From assembly GCA_963922205.1 (NCBI GenBank), contig CAWUHX010000120.1, positions 868,001-932,000 on the forward strand: 64,000 bases of DNA, read 5' to 3'. Shown piece by piece: positions 24,905 to 38,033 of this stretch; the stretch's first letter is position 1; each line of letters begins with the position of its first letter. The stretch is from Romanomermis culicivorax (taxonomy: Eukaryota; Nematoda; Enoplea; Mermithida; Mermithidae). A program made the position numbers and the translations under genes. The notes under the pieces were generated by a model. It had not been told where the DNA came from. It made no database searches and saw only the letters and a list, made by a program, of their open reading frames with translations.

Positions 24905-26030
24905 AGGTTTTTTTGGTTTTTTCTCGACAGGCCATGTGGCTCCTAAGGTCAAAATTTTACAGGCCAATACGAATTTCAACAAGCCAAAACTAAAAAGTTT
25001 GTAAATAAATGTGGTAGTAGAAAGTAGTTTTTTTCAACAAATTTTGTCAAAAACAATCTTTAAAATCACAGTAGAAGCCCACATAACAGATCAATCATTC
25101 TAAATACATTCTTAATCACACACAGAATAATAAGACTCACAAATTAGATCAGTCATTATTCAAATCAGTCATCGGGGACTTTTTCGCACGAGCCAGGTTG
25201 ATCTGTAACTTGAGGAAAAATTTGGTCGCACAGATAATTTTTAGTTGCTCACTCGAAAATTGATAAATTCGCTTAATTTCATAAGAAAAATTATTAAAAG
25301 TTACTCTCCTTGTATTTCATCTACTTCGCGTCAGTTCCTGACTTTTAAAATTAACTTTTTGAGTTTTGGGTAAGAAATCAAAAGTCTGGCTAAAGTAACT
25401 TGTTCAGTGCCTAGCACCGAAAAATTTTGATTATGGGGCCTCTAAAATGTCGGAAAATGCATTTTGCAGGACATTCTACTGCACTTCATACCTACTATTT
25501 CCTATTGAATATCTCTGGCACTTAGCACTGAAAGAAAATTTTAGATTATGATATTCTATAGCGTTGGAAAATGAATACTTTTAATATCTTTCTCCAGCAT
25601 GAAGGGTCGTTTTTTCAGTGAATTCAATGTGTTTTCAATGGGGCAAACTAAAATTCAAAAATTAAGCAAACAACGATGAAATGAATGGCTTCTTCAGATA
25701 GCAAGAACTTCTGCCATTTTCCCATGCTTATGATGTTTTAATCAAATGCAAAAAGTTATGTTCACCAAAGCCAAACATTCTAAAGCGCCGCAAAACGATT
25801 TGTAAAAATAGTCTAGAAAAATCTTGATTTTTGTCAAATTCGTGGAAAAAACAATACAAGGTAAACATTCATCCATAAACTGCTGGTTTCTGAAAGTTAT
25901 AAGTATAAGCTAGGGTGACTTTCTAATCACACGACAGGAATAATACCAAAAATAATAAATGAATTGAAATTCGGGACGAAGCGCCGGAAAATTTTCGGTA
26001 TTTTTTATTTCAAAATGCACGAAAATGCAT
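24904..26030. mobile_element. hAT-like element related to 42748-44142, right end missing
   Basis: Starts CAGGTTTTTTTGG and follows the element at 42748 for more than 1 kb (shared CTCGACAGGCCAT, GGCTCCTAAGGTC, AATACATTCTTAATCACAC and many later blocks). The similarity fades near 26030 and no right TIR is visible. It lies inside the MITE that itself sits inside the LINE fragment. Confidence 0.7.
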
Positions 26031-26627
26031 CTCTGTACCGCACATCAGTGGACTTGTTTGTTATGCGTCCGCATCGATAACGACAAATTAGCAGCTATAG
26101 CATAATAATGAAAGCTTTTTGTGGAGTATTTCACTAGTGCATTTTCTGTTGGAAATAGCCAATGTATTAATATTTCACAGCTTGTATTTTATAACAATGA
26201 ATGTTTTTTTTAGCAATTTTTCGCAAATTTTGGAGTACAAACGGTTTTTGATAGGTTTGTACCAGTAAGGTGGACCGAGTAAAAAAAAAAGTTTCACCAT
26301 GTCACTTCCTGTAAGAGCCACTGACGAAACGAATTTTTTCTTCATCTTCACTTGCTGAGATCATATATTCAGTGAGTTGTTTTCAAATTTGGAATCTTTA
26401 ATGATAACAATATTTGAGCAAACAGACTGAAGGAGTAAAATATTTAGGAGGTAACCAGGAAAAGAAAAACCTTGTTTAAACCCAAATTTTTCATAACAAT
26501 TATCCTCAAATAAGGAAAAATACATTGATCGGCACAGTTTTGTGGTTGATTGCTTATGAAACGTATTTTATCTTTTGTTTTAATTGTCATTTTTCTTGAA
26601 TTTCCTGTTTACATATCGCGTGCTCTG
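26031..26627. other. Repeat remnant related to the 16391 hAT-like element
   Basis: From about 26510 the sequence resembles 17030-17180 (GGTTGATT.CTTATGA, CTTGAATTTCCT.TTTACATA.CGC.TGCTCT). With 27125-27200 it forms one older copy split by the insertion at 26628. A fragment GTACAAACGGTTTTTGATAGG at 26236 recurs at 37087. No gene. Confidence 0.5.
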
Positions 26628-27124
26628 CAGCGATCGACCGGGCTCAAAATTTTACCGGGCCCAGGTCCGGGCCCGGGCTTATTGCGTAATATGTATTTAA
26701 CATATAATATATGCATATTTTAAATTTAAGTTGAATTTTTTAATTTTTTTTTAATTAAAGTTAATTAAGCTGTAAATAAAAATAGGTTTATGTAAACGTA
26801 AAATCAGATGACTTCATAAAACAATCTTAAACAAAATAAAATATAAAAAGTGAAAACGCAAACAGGAAAGAGAAGATGAAAACCTTTTTTACGATATTTA
26901 CGATATTTATTTGCCGAAATTCAATTGTAAACATTTTATTGTAATTAACGCAAATAGACAGTATATAAAATGAACGGAACAACTTTAATGTTACACACCG
27001 TTTATTTCATTTTACGAGAAATCAAAAAATAGCATGCACAATTTTGAACCCGATACCCGGTAATATTTGGACCGGGCCCGGTCGTGCCAAGACCGGCCGG
27101 GCCCGGATACCCGGTCGATCGCTG
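26628..27124. mobile_element. Short hAT-like element with long GC-rich TIRs
   Basis: TIR CAGCGATCGACCGGG at 26628 and inverse CCCGGTCGATCGCTG ending 27124, then further GGGCCCGG-rich inverted sequence. Exact target duplication GTGCTCTG at 26620-26627 and 27125-27132. Removing the element and one duplication restores a continuous match to 17175-17200. There is an AT-rich core and no transposase. Confidence 0.88.
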
Positions 27125-27132
27125 GTGCTCTG

Positions 27133-29951
27133 CTTTTTTTCACTTCTCTTATTTTCTTCACTCAGAATTCTTTTCTTATTTGCCCACTATCACTGTCTTT
27201 CTAATAAGGGTTCATAGCGACCGGGAAAACCGGGGAATGACTGGGAATTTTTAGTTGGACCGGGGAAAAACCGGGAATTTCTTGAATAATTAAAATTTAA
27301 TGAATGTTTTATCGTATTTCGACAATAATTTTATTTCTTCTATGAATTTCCTATATGACTTATCTGGTTTTGTTTTCGTTAATTTCATGTTGTGATAATC
27401 GTGCTTTCTGGGTGAAAAATCCGGCACAGGGAAAAAATTTTGGGCTCTTTCTCATTTGGGGAAGAAAATTTTGGGGATCGAATACAGAAAAGATGCATTT
27501 TGCTGCATTTTAGAAGGTCATAATCTCAACATTTTCCGGCGCGAATTATGATTATTATGTATTACCCAGCTCAGACGCGACTTTTAGCATATCTACCTTC
27601 ATTTATCACTTATTCTATAATAGTTTTCAACATCTTTAACGTATTATCTCATGTTTTTAATTGGTAATCTTCAATTTTTATCATGGTATATATTTAATGA
27701 AGATTCGCATTTTTTTCCGTGACACAGTTTCTGAGAAATATCAATACGTCGAGTCTCTAAGCTTTTTGAAGCGATAATTTCTTTCCTAACGTAGAATCAA
27801 TTCAAAAGCTTCATGGTAGTAGTTTTCGGAAATCTCTACTCTTCTCACTCATATCTTTCCGGCCAAGTTCATGAGAGCAGAGTTTACAAATAGATTACTG
27901 GTTTAAAAATTTTTCAAATAAAATTCTACAAATTACAACTTTTGAACACAAAATTCGAATCCAATTCTTGAAATAAATGTTCGGAAAATTCGTTTTCCAG
28001 CGTCGCAGAATCTCAATACCTAAAAAAATTTTCCGGTGCTTGGCGCCAGAAAGATTAACATCTTTTTTGGGCTCTCACTTGTCATCATAGAAGATTTAAC
28101 CGTCGATTTCTCCCATAATTCAAATATGTATAATATAATTCTCGGATATAATTCTTGGATAGTTTGCTGGAAAATTTGTATCACAATGATTGAAGATTAG
28201 ACTTCAAACCCGAAAATTTCCATTTTTCCTCAATTTTAACGAATTAACAGCTCTAAAAACACCAGAAGGTTTTATAAAGCTCAAAAACACCAGAAGGTTT
28301 TAAAAAGCTCAAAAACACTTGAATAACGCGCCTATGAGCATTTTAAAGCGAAAAACGACTTCGATAAAATGGGGAAACAAATTTCGACCCTTTCCTCATT
28401 TGGGAAAAAGGTCCGGGGGAAGCCCGGTGTTTCTAATATGCTTTCATTGATTGATTAGAGAAAAACTGTTTCTTACTAATGAAAAAATAAAAATTACATT
28501 GTATATTTTTATTTCGTGAATTGTGAAATTCTAATAAATATTCTAAATTCTAATGAAATTTTTTTTTTTTTCGTGAAATTCTAATAAATATTCTAAACTA
28601 TACATGCGCATAGGGGGGAGCCCGGGGGTTATCCCCGGGCTGGGCCTTAGGTCAGGGATTTACTGTCAGTCAATTTTAGCCAACCAGTCTTCAGCTGTAC
28701 AATCAGTGGCTAAGTTTTTAAAAATTTGAAAAATTTTGGAAAATGATGTGAAAAATTTGGTTCGGTTTTCATGTGAAAAAAAATCTTCGAGGAAAAAGCG
28801 GTGATTTTGATCAGCTTTACAGTTTCCCTGACAATGGGGCCGTTGTCTCTCTTTTCCCCAAATCGTGCGTTTTGGGAAAAAATTATGGAAAAAGAAAATT
28901 TTTGGCTCCATTTGGGGTAGAAAATTTTGGGGGTTGGACATAGAAAAATACATTTTAGAAGTTTCATATATATCAAAATTTTCCGGCGCTTTGCGCCGAC
29001 TATAACTTTAATCATTCCTGTAGTAATTGGGGAATTGGCGGAGGACCTTATCCCAACTTGGTCGGACCTATTACTCTTATTTTGGAACCTTCAACTCGAA
29101 AAATTGGCAAAATTGACTTTTTTGACTTGTTTTGGGGAAATTTCCGGTTACTTAGGCACTTTAGGGCGTATCGAATTTTTTACTCATAAATTTGGCATGG
29201 CACAAAAAAATTTGAATGGCGAGCCTTTGTGCAAATGAGAACAAACTTATCAAGTGGTCGAAGACTTGACTTTTTTCAATTAAGACATTTTAGGATTGAA
29301 AACAATGTAACCTATTTATAAATCAATGCTGTAAAATATACTTGATTTTTTCATATTTATCATTTGTTAATTGGTCAACCATTTTTTCTGATTGTGTCTG
29401 CATTGATGAATTTTACTATATTTTTTAAACCGGTGTTGCGCATCACGTAGAAATGAAATTAGGCTTGGGAAACCTAAATGAAAAAATTTTGCGTAAAAAT
29501 TATGCAAATTTGTTTTAAAAATCGATTTGCAGCAGTATTGAAGCAGTTTCACACACCCTGACCCTTGCTGGTATCTCAACTAACAGCTTAATTTCGAAGA
29601 ACCTTAACAGGACCGGCATTAAGCGCCCTCCTATGTATGCGCGGCGCTGCGTCCCGCCCTAGGTCAGCCTAAATAAAATTTTAAGACCTCATTAAACGTC
29701 ATCTCAAAGAAAAAAAATATTTTGAACCTCAAAAGAATGTCAAAATTTTTTTTGTTTGTTTTTATTATCTTTCTCCGCGAGGTCTTAGCTCGTCAATCCG
29801 TTGTTCCTCAGCAAAAAATAAAAATTTGCCACACTCACAAGTTCATGGACTTTCACAATAATCCTAGTTGGGCTATATTGAGTTGGTGGCCACCAGACGG
29901 CCGCCCAACGAACCAAGCCGTCATTTTTTTCGCTCGAAATGTAGACATATA
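27133..29951. other. Gene-free region of degraded repeats
   Basis: Contains an ACCGGGAAAACCGGGGAATGA stretch at 27218, repeat-family blocks near 27420-27600, 28360-28440 and 28850-29010 (each a GGGAAAATTTTGGGG motif followed by the CCGGCGC palindrome), and a 60-bp direct repeat at 28500-28590 with the phrase GAAATTCTAATAAATATTC. Open frames at 28666-29238 and 29722-30045 run through these repeats and show no recognisable domain. Confidence 0.45.
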
Positions 29952-30670
29952 CAAGGTGAGCCAAATAAAGGCGACCGGTACTGACTTTTATAACCTTCAA
30001 ATGAGTGCAGCTTTTTTAATGCGGTTCGCTACAGTCGATAGATAAAAATCTGGCATGAAAACTGCAAAGTTTCAGTTAGACTGCTCAAATATTGACTGAC
30101 TAGAATCAAAAATACTAAACGTCAATTTTTTTGCAAATAACAAGCAAATATGGACAAAAACGAACATGTTTTACACCAGAAAAAGTAAAATAGATCTAAT
30201 TATAAGCATTATAACAACTGAAAACTGCAAGAGAGCCGTTTTAACATGTCCTACTTTCTGTTTCATCAATAATTTTAATGACAGAATTGATTGTGTTTTG
30301 ATTTTGTTTTTTCCAGTTTCAAAACAAAAGCTTTTGATTTTGGCGAAATTCTGCCCATATTGAAACAATAAGTTAATGACTTTAAATTACGTGTAAATAA
30401 CAAATCTGGGTGATTTTTTGATCATTATTGTGTGTAAAGAGCTTTACAAAACTTTTATTACAATAGGACAACTTTTGCTCTGATTTCACAACTTATACTT
30501 TTTGAAAAATGACCACTTTTACTAAATTTTTGTTTGTACAGAAACCATGAACACCAGGAGCATAAAAGTTGGCTCTTTATAACAAGGACAAACAGGGGAT
30601 CCGCAAATAGAAAGCTTCATCCATTCCTAAGTTATGAAAGTCAGCACTGGTCGCCTTTTTTGGCTTACCC
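29952..30670. mobile_element. Tc1/mariner-like MITE
   Basis: Left end CAAGGTGAGCCAAATAAAGG and inverted right end ...TTTTTTGGCTTACCC, flanked by TA at 29950-29951 and 30671-30672. The inverted similarity continues about 50 bp inwards (GCGACC, AGT.CTGACTTT, TATAAC/GTTATG). TA target and a GGTGAGCC-type terminus fit the Tc1 superfamily. No intact transposase; 719 bp. Confidence 0.75.
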
Positions 30671-31380
30671 TATGATTTTATTATGTTTTTGAGCTTGCTT
30701 GAACATTTTAATGTTCAAGCATGTCATGCACAGCAAGAATTTTCCAGGTGAGAGGTGTAGGGTCCTCGGACTTTTCATCGAGGTGGGTGGGCCTTAGAGA
30801 AAAAAGAACAAAAAAAAATCCACAAAAATATTCTTCAAAAAAGTTCGGGGAGGTTGGTTGAGCTTTTTTTGGGCCACGTTTTTTTTGGGCCGGCGTCCAG
30901 GGTCTCAAGTAGGAGGATTTACCTCTCCCTACATCCTTATGTGCATGTATGCTCTGGAGCCAGTTATTTAGAAAAAAAATTATAATAATAAAATTTTGAG
31001 TTCTGACTTCTGAGCCCCATAGTGATAACAATACGTCAAAATATGTGGTTTTCGAATAATCTGAAGCGTGAAAAACAGCTTGAAAAATTCTATCCCAGAC
31101 ATCTGGTCACAGATCATCTGAATGTCGTTAATTTTGATATTCTAGAACTCTGGATAAAAAATTTTCTCGACTCTTATTTGATGAATAATGTTTTATATTT
31201 TTGAGTAAATTCAATCATTTGCAAGTCGGGCATTGTTTATTTCCACTTTCGATTCTGCGTTTATGAGAATTTGAAGGATTTACATAAGGAGATTTGTTAA
31301 TATATTGAAATATATTCTTCTTATATTTAAGCATCCAACTTTCTCTCGATTGATCAGTTTTGTTTTTTACCGGTTAAAAA
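30671..31380. other. Upstream region of the SLIRP-like gene
   Basis: This holds the promoter and 5' UTR of the RRM gene by position. No core promoter element is convincing. The stretch 30700-30960 on the minus strand is T/A and G rich with no domain. It may contain an untranslated first exon that I cannot delimit. Confidence 0.35.
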
Positions 31381-34300
31381 ATGTTTTTGACCATTGCCTT
31401 ACGCCAGACTAACTATATGCGTCGTTTGTTCGTTGGAAATTTATCTTGGATGACGTCCGAGCGTAAGTATTAAAATCTAACTGTGAATTAGATTTTTTGT
31501 ATTTGCAAAAATTTATTCGGATAAAAACTTTTTTCAATTTTGAATTTGGCTGATATTTAGTTGAAATGAGAATTTCACGAATAGCTTCGCTTTTGTTATA
31601 AAATCAATTCATTCTTACTCATCCTGTTTTATAGATCAGCTGCGCGATTATTTCATCAAGTTTGGCGTCGTTAAGAATATCAGACTCTTTTTTGTAAGTT
31701 CAGAATAACAAATGCATTTTTCATCGCAATAATTTGCCGTTCATCAAATGAACGATTTATAGGACCATGAAACCGGTCTCAGTAGACAATTTGCTTTTGT
31801 TGATTTCAAAACTAGCGATGGTGCTAATGCGGCGTTAGCCAAATTGTCACATACCATTGACGGACGAGATGTGAGTATTTATATTCATGAAACATATTTG
31901 CATAAAACAGAATTATGATCCATCATAGGAAAATATATTTTTATTTTGAAGCCCGTTTTTGAACAGCATTCTTGAACATAGTTGTTCCTGATCTTGAATT
32001 TTGAACATAAACATATATCTTTTTCGTGATGTAAGGCTGTTTTTGAAGACATAAATAGGGGCTCAAAAGTTTAAATGCACTTTGTAGGGTTCGATTTACC
32101 CGAAAGAATTGATAAAAATTGAATTCAGTTTGTTCAACGAATGCTTAAACCGATTACGATATACTTAATACCATTCGGTTCGGCAGTTAATTCATTTTCC
32201 TACAAAATGGTGTATATTGTTGGCTAATTTGTTTAACGGATTCCTATTAGAATAAATAACAGAGAACTACGGTATAATTTTATTTTACCTTTTTGTGATC
32301 AATTCCGACTATTGATGACGTTTTTCGACAAAATTTTTTGGTCAAATTTATGCTGTTGACTCACCGACATTAATTTACCTTTTATGCTGATTCCAATGGT
32401 GCTCGGATTATGATCGTAGCTAAAAAAATAACGAAATACAGTCGGTTTCCCATAACCTGAAACTTCAACTTTTATGATTTTTCTACGCCAGATGCCGATT
32501 TACTTATAATACGTTAAGCATGATAAAAATTTTTCAGTTATGAATAAATGAATAGAAACAAAGAATCAATAACTAACACAACTGGATATTTAATTTTATG
32601 TAAATGTAAACAGATACGTTAATATTTTGCACAAACTAAAAAATTGTAAGACAAATACAAACACAAGTACGAGCAATCTTCATTGATTTTGGGGTATCGA
32701 GTGTATTTCGTCCAAATTTTTGACTACGATCATAATTCTTGCACCATTTTAATCAGCATAAAAGCTGATTAAAGTCGGTGAGTCAAAAGCATAAATTCTG
32801 CCCAAAATTTTTTCGAAAAACATCATTAATAGTCGAAGGTTGCTCACAAAAAGAAAAAAAAATTGTATCATAATTCTATGTTTTTTAATAGGGACTCGTG
32901 GAACAAATTCGACAAAAGTATACCTCAATTTGTAGGAAAATGGTACAGAAAAAAATGGTTCTGAATGGTAAGCATATCGTAATCATTAAATAAACTTAAT
33001 TCAATGTTGGTAAATTTTTTTGGAAAATCGAACTTTATAAAGTTACGTTTAAACTTTTGAGCCGCGCCGCACTCTGTGTCTTGAGACGCTGTTCGGAAAC
33101 AGGCTTATACATTTTTTATAGCTTTGTTTTTTTAAATATCAGGGTCGTATAGCACGGTTTTGCAATTCACATTTTTGCATTTTCCTGTCTTGGTTTGGTT
33201 TTCACAGCATAGTTTTTTGTACTTTACAGACTTTTTGGCTTGAGTACAAACAAAAACTTGGGTCTTGTTTGTACCAGTACAAACAATTTTCTGGTATGAA
33301 AATTCAATTTGATATATCAATTACAGTGTAACCAATGAAGTACAATCAAATTTTAGACCGTGGTTGGTACCAGTACAAACGGGTCGAGAACAAAAAACAG
33401 TGTTTCACAGTTTGTAATACAAAATTTGAATGTAAAGTTCATTTTAGTCAAAAGCATAGATGTAATTGGAGGGAAAGTGCCATGGGGGACCCCCCCAGAA
33501 ATCGTCGACCATATGGCTAGCCATTGGCGACCGCCTCCCCCCCAGGATTTCCCAATCCAATGGCTAGCCATAAGGAAGCCGTTAGGACCCCCTATACTTT
33601 TGGTCGGAAAAATAGTGAAAAATGTCAATTTTTGAACGAAAAATGTTTAAAAATGTGAATTTTTTGGCGCTTCGCACCATGGATACATTTTTTCGGTCTT
33701 TTCAGGGAAAAAATTACTCTTTTTTGAATTATTTTTCGGACTTTTTCGTGAGAAAATCGAATTTTTTTCCTTGAGAGACCCTTCCCCGCAAAATTTTGGG
33801 AATTACTGACCCCCGGCCCCAAAAAAGTCGCCTACCCTCCCTCCCCAGACCTCGGGGCTCCGTTACATGTATGGTCAAAAGTTAGCATAAAAATGCCCGC
33901 ATAAAATAATGAACATTTTTGTATACTTCGATGCTACGTGTCTGGCAGATAAATAGATCAAGTTTTGTGCTACGTTCATGAATCGGGCAGTCAGGTTGTC
34001 TTCAGAATTTTTCTTTTGAATTTTTAGCGGTTTCCTGCTGTTCTATACGTTCTATACTTTTCCGTTGAAACTGCTAACTCATCAACATCAGAATTACTCA
34101 GATCATTTCGGTGAAAATTCCGTTGAGAATTTGGTAGTATTTATGTCTTACAGACATATTGCCTGACAGAAGGATAAAAATGATGAATATACATCGACTG
34201 AACATCAAATTCTATTTAGAATTGGATTTTTGGAGAGGCTTTTTAATATTTGATTTAGATTAAATTTTCTGAATATACATCAAGAGTGAATTGCCTTAAA

Positions 34301-36397
34301 CCGACGTACTCAACGGTAAAATGCCCCGGAAAATCTCAGTTTTAGGTTTCCAATTTTATATTTCACGGTTAGGATTTCGTTAGCACTTTCCGATAGTGAT
34401 GTCATGAGCAGGCCTGTAGGCAAAGGGTTGGGGGCCATGCCCCCTACTCCCGAAGTGTTTTAAGTGTTAAAAAAAGGCTTTGGTTTTTTCTCTAAGAAAA
34501 GGTCAAGTCAGAAATGCCAATTTTATAGTAAATTGAGTAAAAAATGTTTGCCCCCCCCCCCCCGAAAAAATTCCTGGCTACCAGTGTTGCTAGATGCGGC
34601 TATTTTCCGCCATTTTCGCTGTTTTCAGACCCCTCTGGCGGTTTTTGCGGCGGGTTTGGCGGTTTTTGTCGTGGTTTTTGGGTTTTTGCGGCGGTTTTGG
34701 CGGTTTTCAATTTTTTGCTTCAAGACCAGGGTTAGCCGCAGCGTTTTTTTCGTGCATGGATATTTGTGCCAATTGGCACATGAGGCCAAAAAATTTGTAT
34801 CAGTGGCACAATGCTTGGAATTTTTCCAACATTTTTAACATGGAGACGTCATTCTAGACTGTGATTTTAGAACTTCTATTCACGAATATCCATTGGAGAG
34901 ATTTATTTTCCAGCGTTTTAGAATATAGAAACTGAAAAAACAAATTATACTTCATCAGTCGGATTTTAATTTATTTCCCAACGTTGTGAAGGTTCAATTT
35001 CCAGCGTTTTAGGAAGTGAAAACTGAAAATCCAAAAATTTTTCCGCCGCTGCGCGCTGGGACTAAAATTAAAAAGAATTGGATAATCCTAATTAGAACCA
35101 CAGAAACATTACTGAAGGATAAATTCATTACAACTCTGTCGTTAAAATGCTTTCTCTGCTCTTGTAGAACACCAATATATTCTTCATCAGCTCATTTTGA
35201 CTAACATAACCAGAATTTTTTCAATTTTTTCCTAAGTTTTGCAGGTTTCTGAATCCAAAAGCATCAAAATGCTTGAGTTATGCTCCTAAAATGCATAAAA
35301 AGCATCCGTAGGCACATTATAAACGTTTTTAAAATGCGGAAAATTTTTGGAAAATGAGGAAAAAAATTTTGGGTCCGGTTCTCATGTGGAAAAAATCTTC
35401 GAGAAAAAAACTCGGTGAATCGAACACAATAAAAGTAAGAATTTCAGTTTCAAATCCGAATCTGACAGGATTAACGGAGAATATTCAGACTTTCTTTTCA
35501 TTCATCAGTCATTGACAGGCTATAAAGTTTGCTGCAACGATACTAATACACCGTTCGAAGAGAAATCGTTCGCGTTCGGGTCAAATATATATGCGAATAG
35601 GAAATATTATATTCATTGACTCGGCGCAAATCGCCAAAATTTTTTTGCATTTTCAGCCCCTAAAATGTCTATAAATCAAGGAAATCTAATGTTTGACCAG
35701 CCAAAAATTTTTTGTGCCATTCCAATTGCTTTGTGCAAAAAGCCATGTTTTGGCACAAAAAAACACTGGTTGGCGGGCATTAGGTTTTTGGGTTTAGTGG
35801 TTTTTTTGGGTTGAAAAATTTGACATTTTTGGGGATTTTAACTAAAAAATTCATTTTTTCCATTTTGTTCTCTAGAATACACGTTTCTTCCTGATTTAAG
35901 AATCAAATTGAGAGTTGAGCCAACTTTAGTAACTGCAATGCAATCTTTTCTGACACTTCTTGTGCGGCGGTTCTTTTGGCGGTTTTTCAGGTTATTTCGC
36001 GGTTTTTCACCAAAACCATCTGGCAACACTGCTGGCTACAGGCCTGGTCATAGGTACAGGTTTCAGCATGAAAATGATCCGATATCGGTACAATATACAC
36101 AGTGGAAACGTAAAACACCCAAATTTGTTTTTTCTGATATTCGATAAACTCAAACTTTTTCACGCAATGTACACATTGTTCCGAAATCTGATGTTTGAGA
36201 TTTTTCAACATTTTTTACAGATCACAATAAACTTAGCCGTGCGTCAAGCTAATCGCAGATTCAACGACAAACCGGAAAGTGGCCAAACGCTTTTAGACGA
36301 CAATAATTCCAACGCAGAAGACGAGATCGTCAACGCCGCTTTGGAAAAGGATATCGAAGCCGTAGATAATACCGTTTCCCAGCCACCTGGAGCTTGA
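31381..36397 (+). CDS. Mitochondrial SLIRP-like RRM protein (4 exons, 141 aa)
   Basis: Small RNA-binding protein. By family (SLIRP, which with LRPPRC stabilises mitochondrial mRNAs) it should act in mitochondria. Exons: 31381-31462, 31635-31693, 31763-31870, 36221-36397. All introns are GT-AG and phases join cleanly (1, 0, 0). One RRM spans about residues 15-93, with RNP2 LFVGNL at 16-21 and RNP1 RQFAFVDF at 55-62. The first 15 residues (Arg/aromatic, no acids) could be a targeting presequence. The last ~45 residues are acidic, Asn/Glu rich. The start is the first ATG in the exon-1 frame. Intron 3 is 4.35 kb and filled with mobile elements, while introns 1-2 are 172 and 69 bp. The SLIRP assignment rests on RRM sequence and size; another small RRM protein is possible. 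Confidence 0.85.
31951..33108. mobile_element. Foldback element with ~400-bp inverted arms in intron 3 of the RRM gene
   Basis: The sequence 31951-32410 is repeated in reverse at about 32690-33108, leaving a ~280-bp centre. Shared blocks in inverse include GGCTCAAAAGTTTAAA (32069) with GTTTAAACTTTTGAGCC (33048), GTCGGTGAGTCAA with TTGACTCACCGAC, and AGCCCGTTT...GAACAGC with GCTGTTC...AAACAGGCTT. No target duplication identified and no coding. Confidence 0.75.
33109..33458. repeat. TTTGTACC-AGTACAAAC palindromes
   Basis: Two copies of a TTGTACCAGTACAAAC-type palindrome at about 33267-33285 and 33365-33380, each within opposite-strand phrases ending in ACAAAAAACAGTG. Related pieces occur at 26236 and 37087-37150. 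They look like ends of another short TIR element; limits uncertain. Confidence 0.45.
33459..33869. mobile_element. TA-flanked MITE, CATGTAA family, copy 4 (inverted)
   Basis: Reverse orientation relative to copies 1-3. It begins GATGTAATTGG after TA and ends CCGTTACATG before TA at 33870. ATGGCTAGCCAT palindromes, the GGCGCTTCGCACC patch and CCCCAGACCTCGGGGC are all present. It lies in intron 3 of the RRM gene. Confidence 0.78.
33870..34581. other. Intron 3 sequence without recognisable element
   Basis: No repeat family is assigned except a C-rich run at 34550-34563. There are no splice-supported extra exons. Confidence 0.4.
34582..36031. mobile_element. hAT-like element with a nested insertion, in intron 3 of the RRM gene
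   Basis: TIR CAGTGTTGCTAGATG at 34582 and inverse CATCTGGCAACACTG ending 36031. Exact target duplication CTGGCTAC at 34574-34581 and 36032-36039. GGCGGTTTT repeats at both ends are in the same sense. Without the nested element it would be about 0.4 kb. The Phe/Gly-rich open frames here arise from these repeats. The right end lies about 190 bp before the last exon. Confidence 0.87.
34739..35768. mobile_element. hAT-like element, second copy of the 16183 family
   Basis: CAGCGTTTTTTTCGTGC at the left with TTTGTGCCAATTGGCACA just inside, and ...GGCACAAAAAAACACTG at the right. The target duplication GTTAGCCG / GTTGGCGG matches 6 of 8. The interior 35430-35650 is close to 17800-18010. It is 1,030 bp; the other copy is longer because of its own insertion. 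Confidence 0.82.
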
Positions 36398-36569
36398 AGG
36401 GGTGTTGTTTTTTAGTTGTTGATTTTTGCAGAGTTACAGGTTTCCGGCATGTACGATTTCAGAAAAAAACCTTGAATCCCTATTTGTTGTAGTGAGATAT
36501 ATTTGTTTGAACTAAGATTTCCAATCGTACTTGATCGGTCGAGTTTTCCGAAAAAAATTTTCCTGGTAT

Positions 36570-36575
36570 AATAAA
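36570..36575 (+). terminator. Probable polyadenylation signal of the RRM gene
   Basis: AATAAA lies 173 bp after the stop codon of the SLIRP-like gene. It is the nearest canonical hexamer downstream. Confidence 0.5.
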
Positions 36576-38033
36576 AAGTTTCTTATGATCTATTTGGTTT
36601 TTATTTAAAACAGTTGCAAATTTGCTGTTATACCTAATGTTAACGATGTTTAGCTCCAAAAAAGTTGCATCCTGCAGGCTTGGCGGGAACGTTCAGACAC
36701 GCTACACTAGATTTTTTTATTTTACATACGAAATGGTTGTCGAGTAAAAAGGAAGATCCGGAAGTCGACTCCTCCAGAATGCTTTTCTCTGAATGCCAAA
36801 ATGCCAAATTTTTCCCAGCGCTCCGCACATTGCAAGTTTATATGATCTCTTGCTATCCAAGTCTTTCGTTGAACTTGAACACAACTTCGACCTGAAGACT
36901 AATAGCTATTTTGAATTACTCTTTATTCCTGGAACTCGTGATTTACTTTGAGTTCATATATTCAACTGAATCATTATATTCAACTGAATCATCAGTTAAA
37001 CACGAAAGATTTGTATATTGTTCCAGCAAAATCACAGCATTCCGGTCTTCACTCGTTCCTTGGCTAATGAAAAGACAAAAAATTTGTAAGTACAAACGGT
37101 TTTGGATCGGTTGTTTGTACCGGTACAAATAAGGGTAATACAAAAAACAGTGGGCCTTCGTTGAAGGAAAGAAAAAATTTTCCCCTTTTAATTAATGCTG
37201 GAATGAAACGCGCACTCGTATATTTTAAGACCCAAAATCAACACTTTCCCTGCATCGGCTTTACATAGTAAATTAAATTACAGTTCGACTAGAGTTTTTC
37301 TCAACAAACATCGAAAACTGAGGGGAACGTGGTAACGAAAACACAATTTTCAACGCTCTAGCTCCATTTTTGATCGAGATAGTGATGTCTAAAAAATTTG
37401 CTGGGCACCTTTGGAAAATCATGCTACGGTTACACTTGTTTGCTACAATTGACTTCTACAAATTTTCGAAGTCCGTTGAGGCTTAAAGTGAACTTAAATA
37501 TTATTCAGTCATTAATGCTTACCCTATAGTGGATGAAGACTAATTTTCATCATGACTACAGGAATTTTACTTCTTTGGAAATTTTAATGACAATTAGGTC
37601 TTCCGGGACTGCATTCACCTTCTCTTGAAATTGCTTTTTTTATTTGCTCCAGTTCTATCGAAAATGTTCGCGACAAATCGATAGAAATATATGATTCTCG
37701 GTGACACATATCTGCTTATATGCTGGCTGTTGTGTTTCCAGTTTCGCTCTGTCGTTATGGGAAGGCATTTTTAGAGTATCAACAACCATTCCATTGTCAT
37801 AACCGGTTTTTTGTAGGACCTGTACGTATATATACATATTAAACTATTTTCTATCATGTTCAGATTCATCTCTTGTCGAGAAAGCGCTATTGATTAATTG
37901 CAACATCATTTGCTACTTGTTTCGGATATGTTTTTTTGCAAGTTTTCTCGTTTACTGTAGTTTTTCCGTATGAATCAAAATTTCGTTATACCTCTTTTGT
38001 AACCGATAGAAAAATATCGGATTTTTCGAGGTT
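36576..38033. other. Intergenic region between the RRM and kinesin light chain genes
   Basis: Contains a GTACAAAC...TTTGTACCGGTACAAAT palindromic piece at 37085-37130 and otherwise AT-rich sequence. Short direct repeats ATTCAACTGAATCAT at 36959-36990. No gene recognised. Confidence 0.4.
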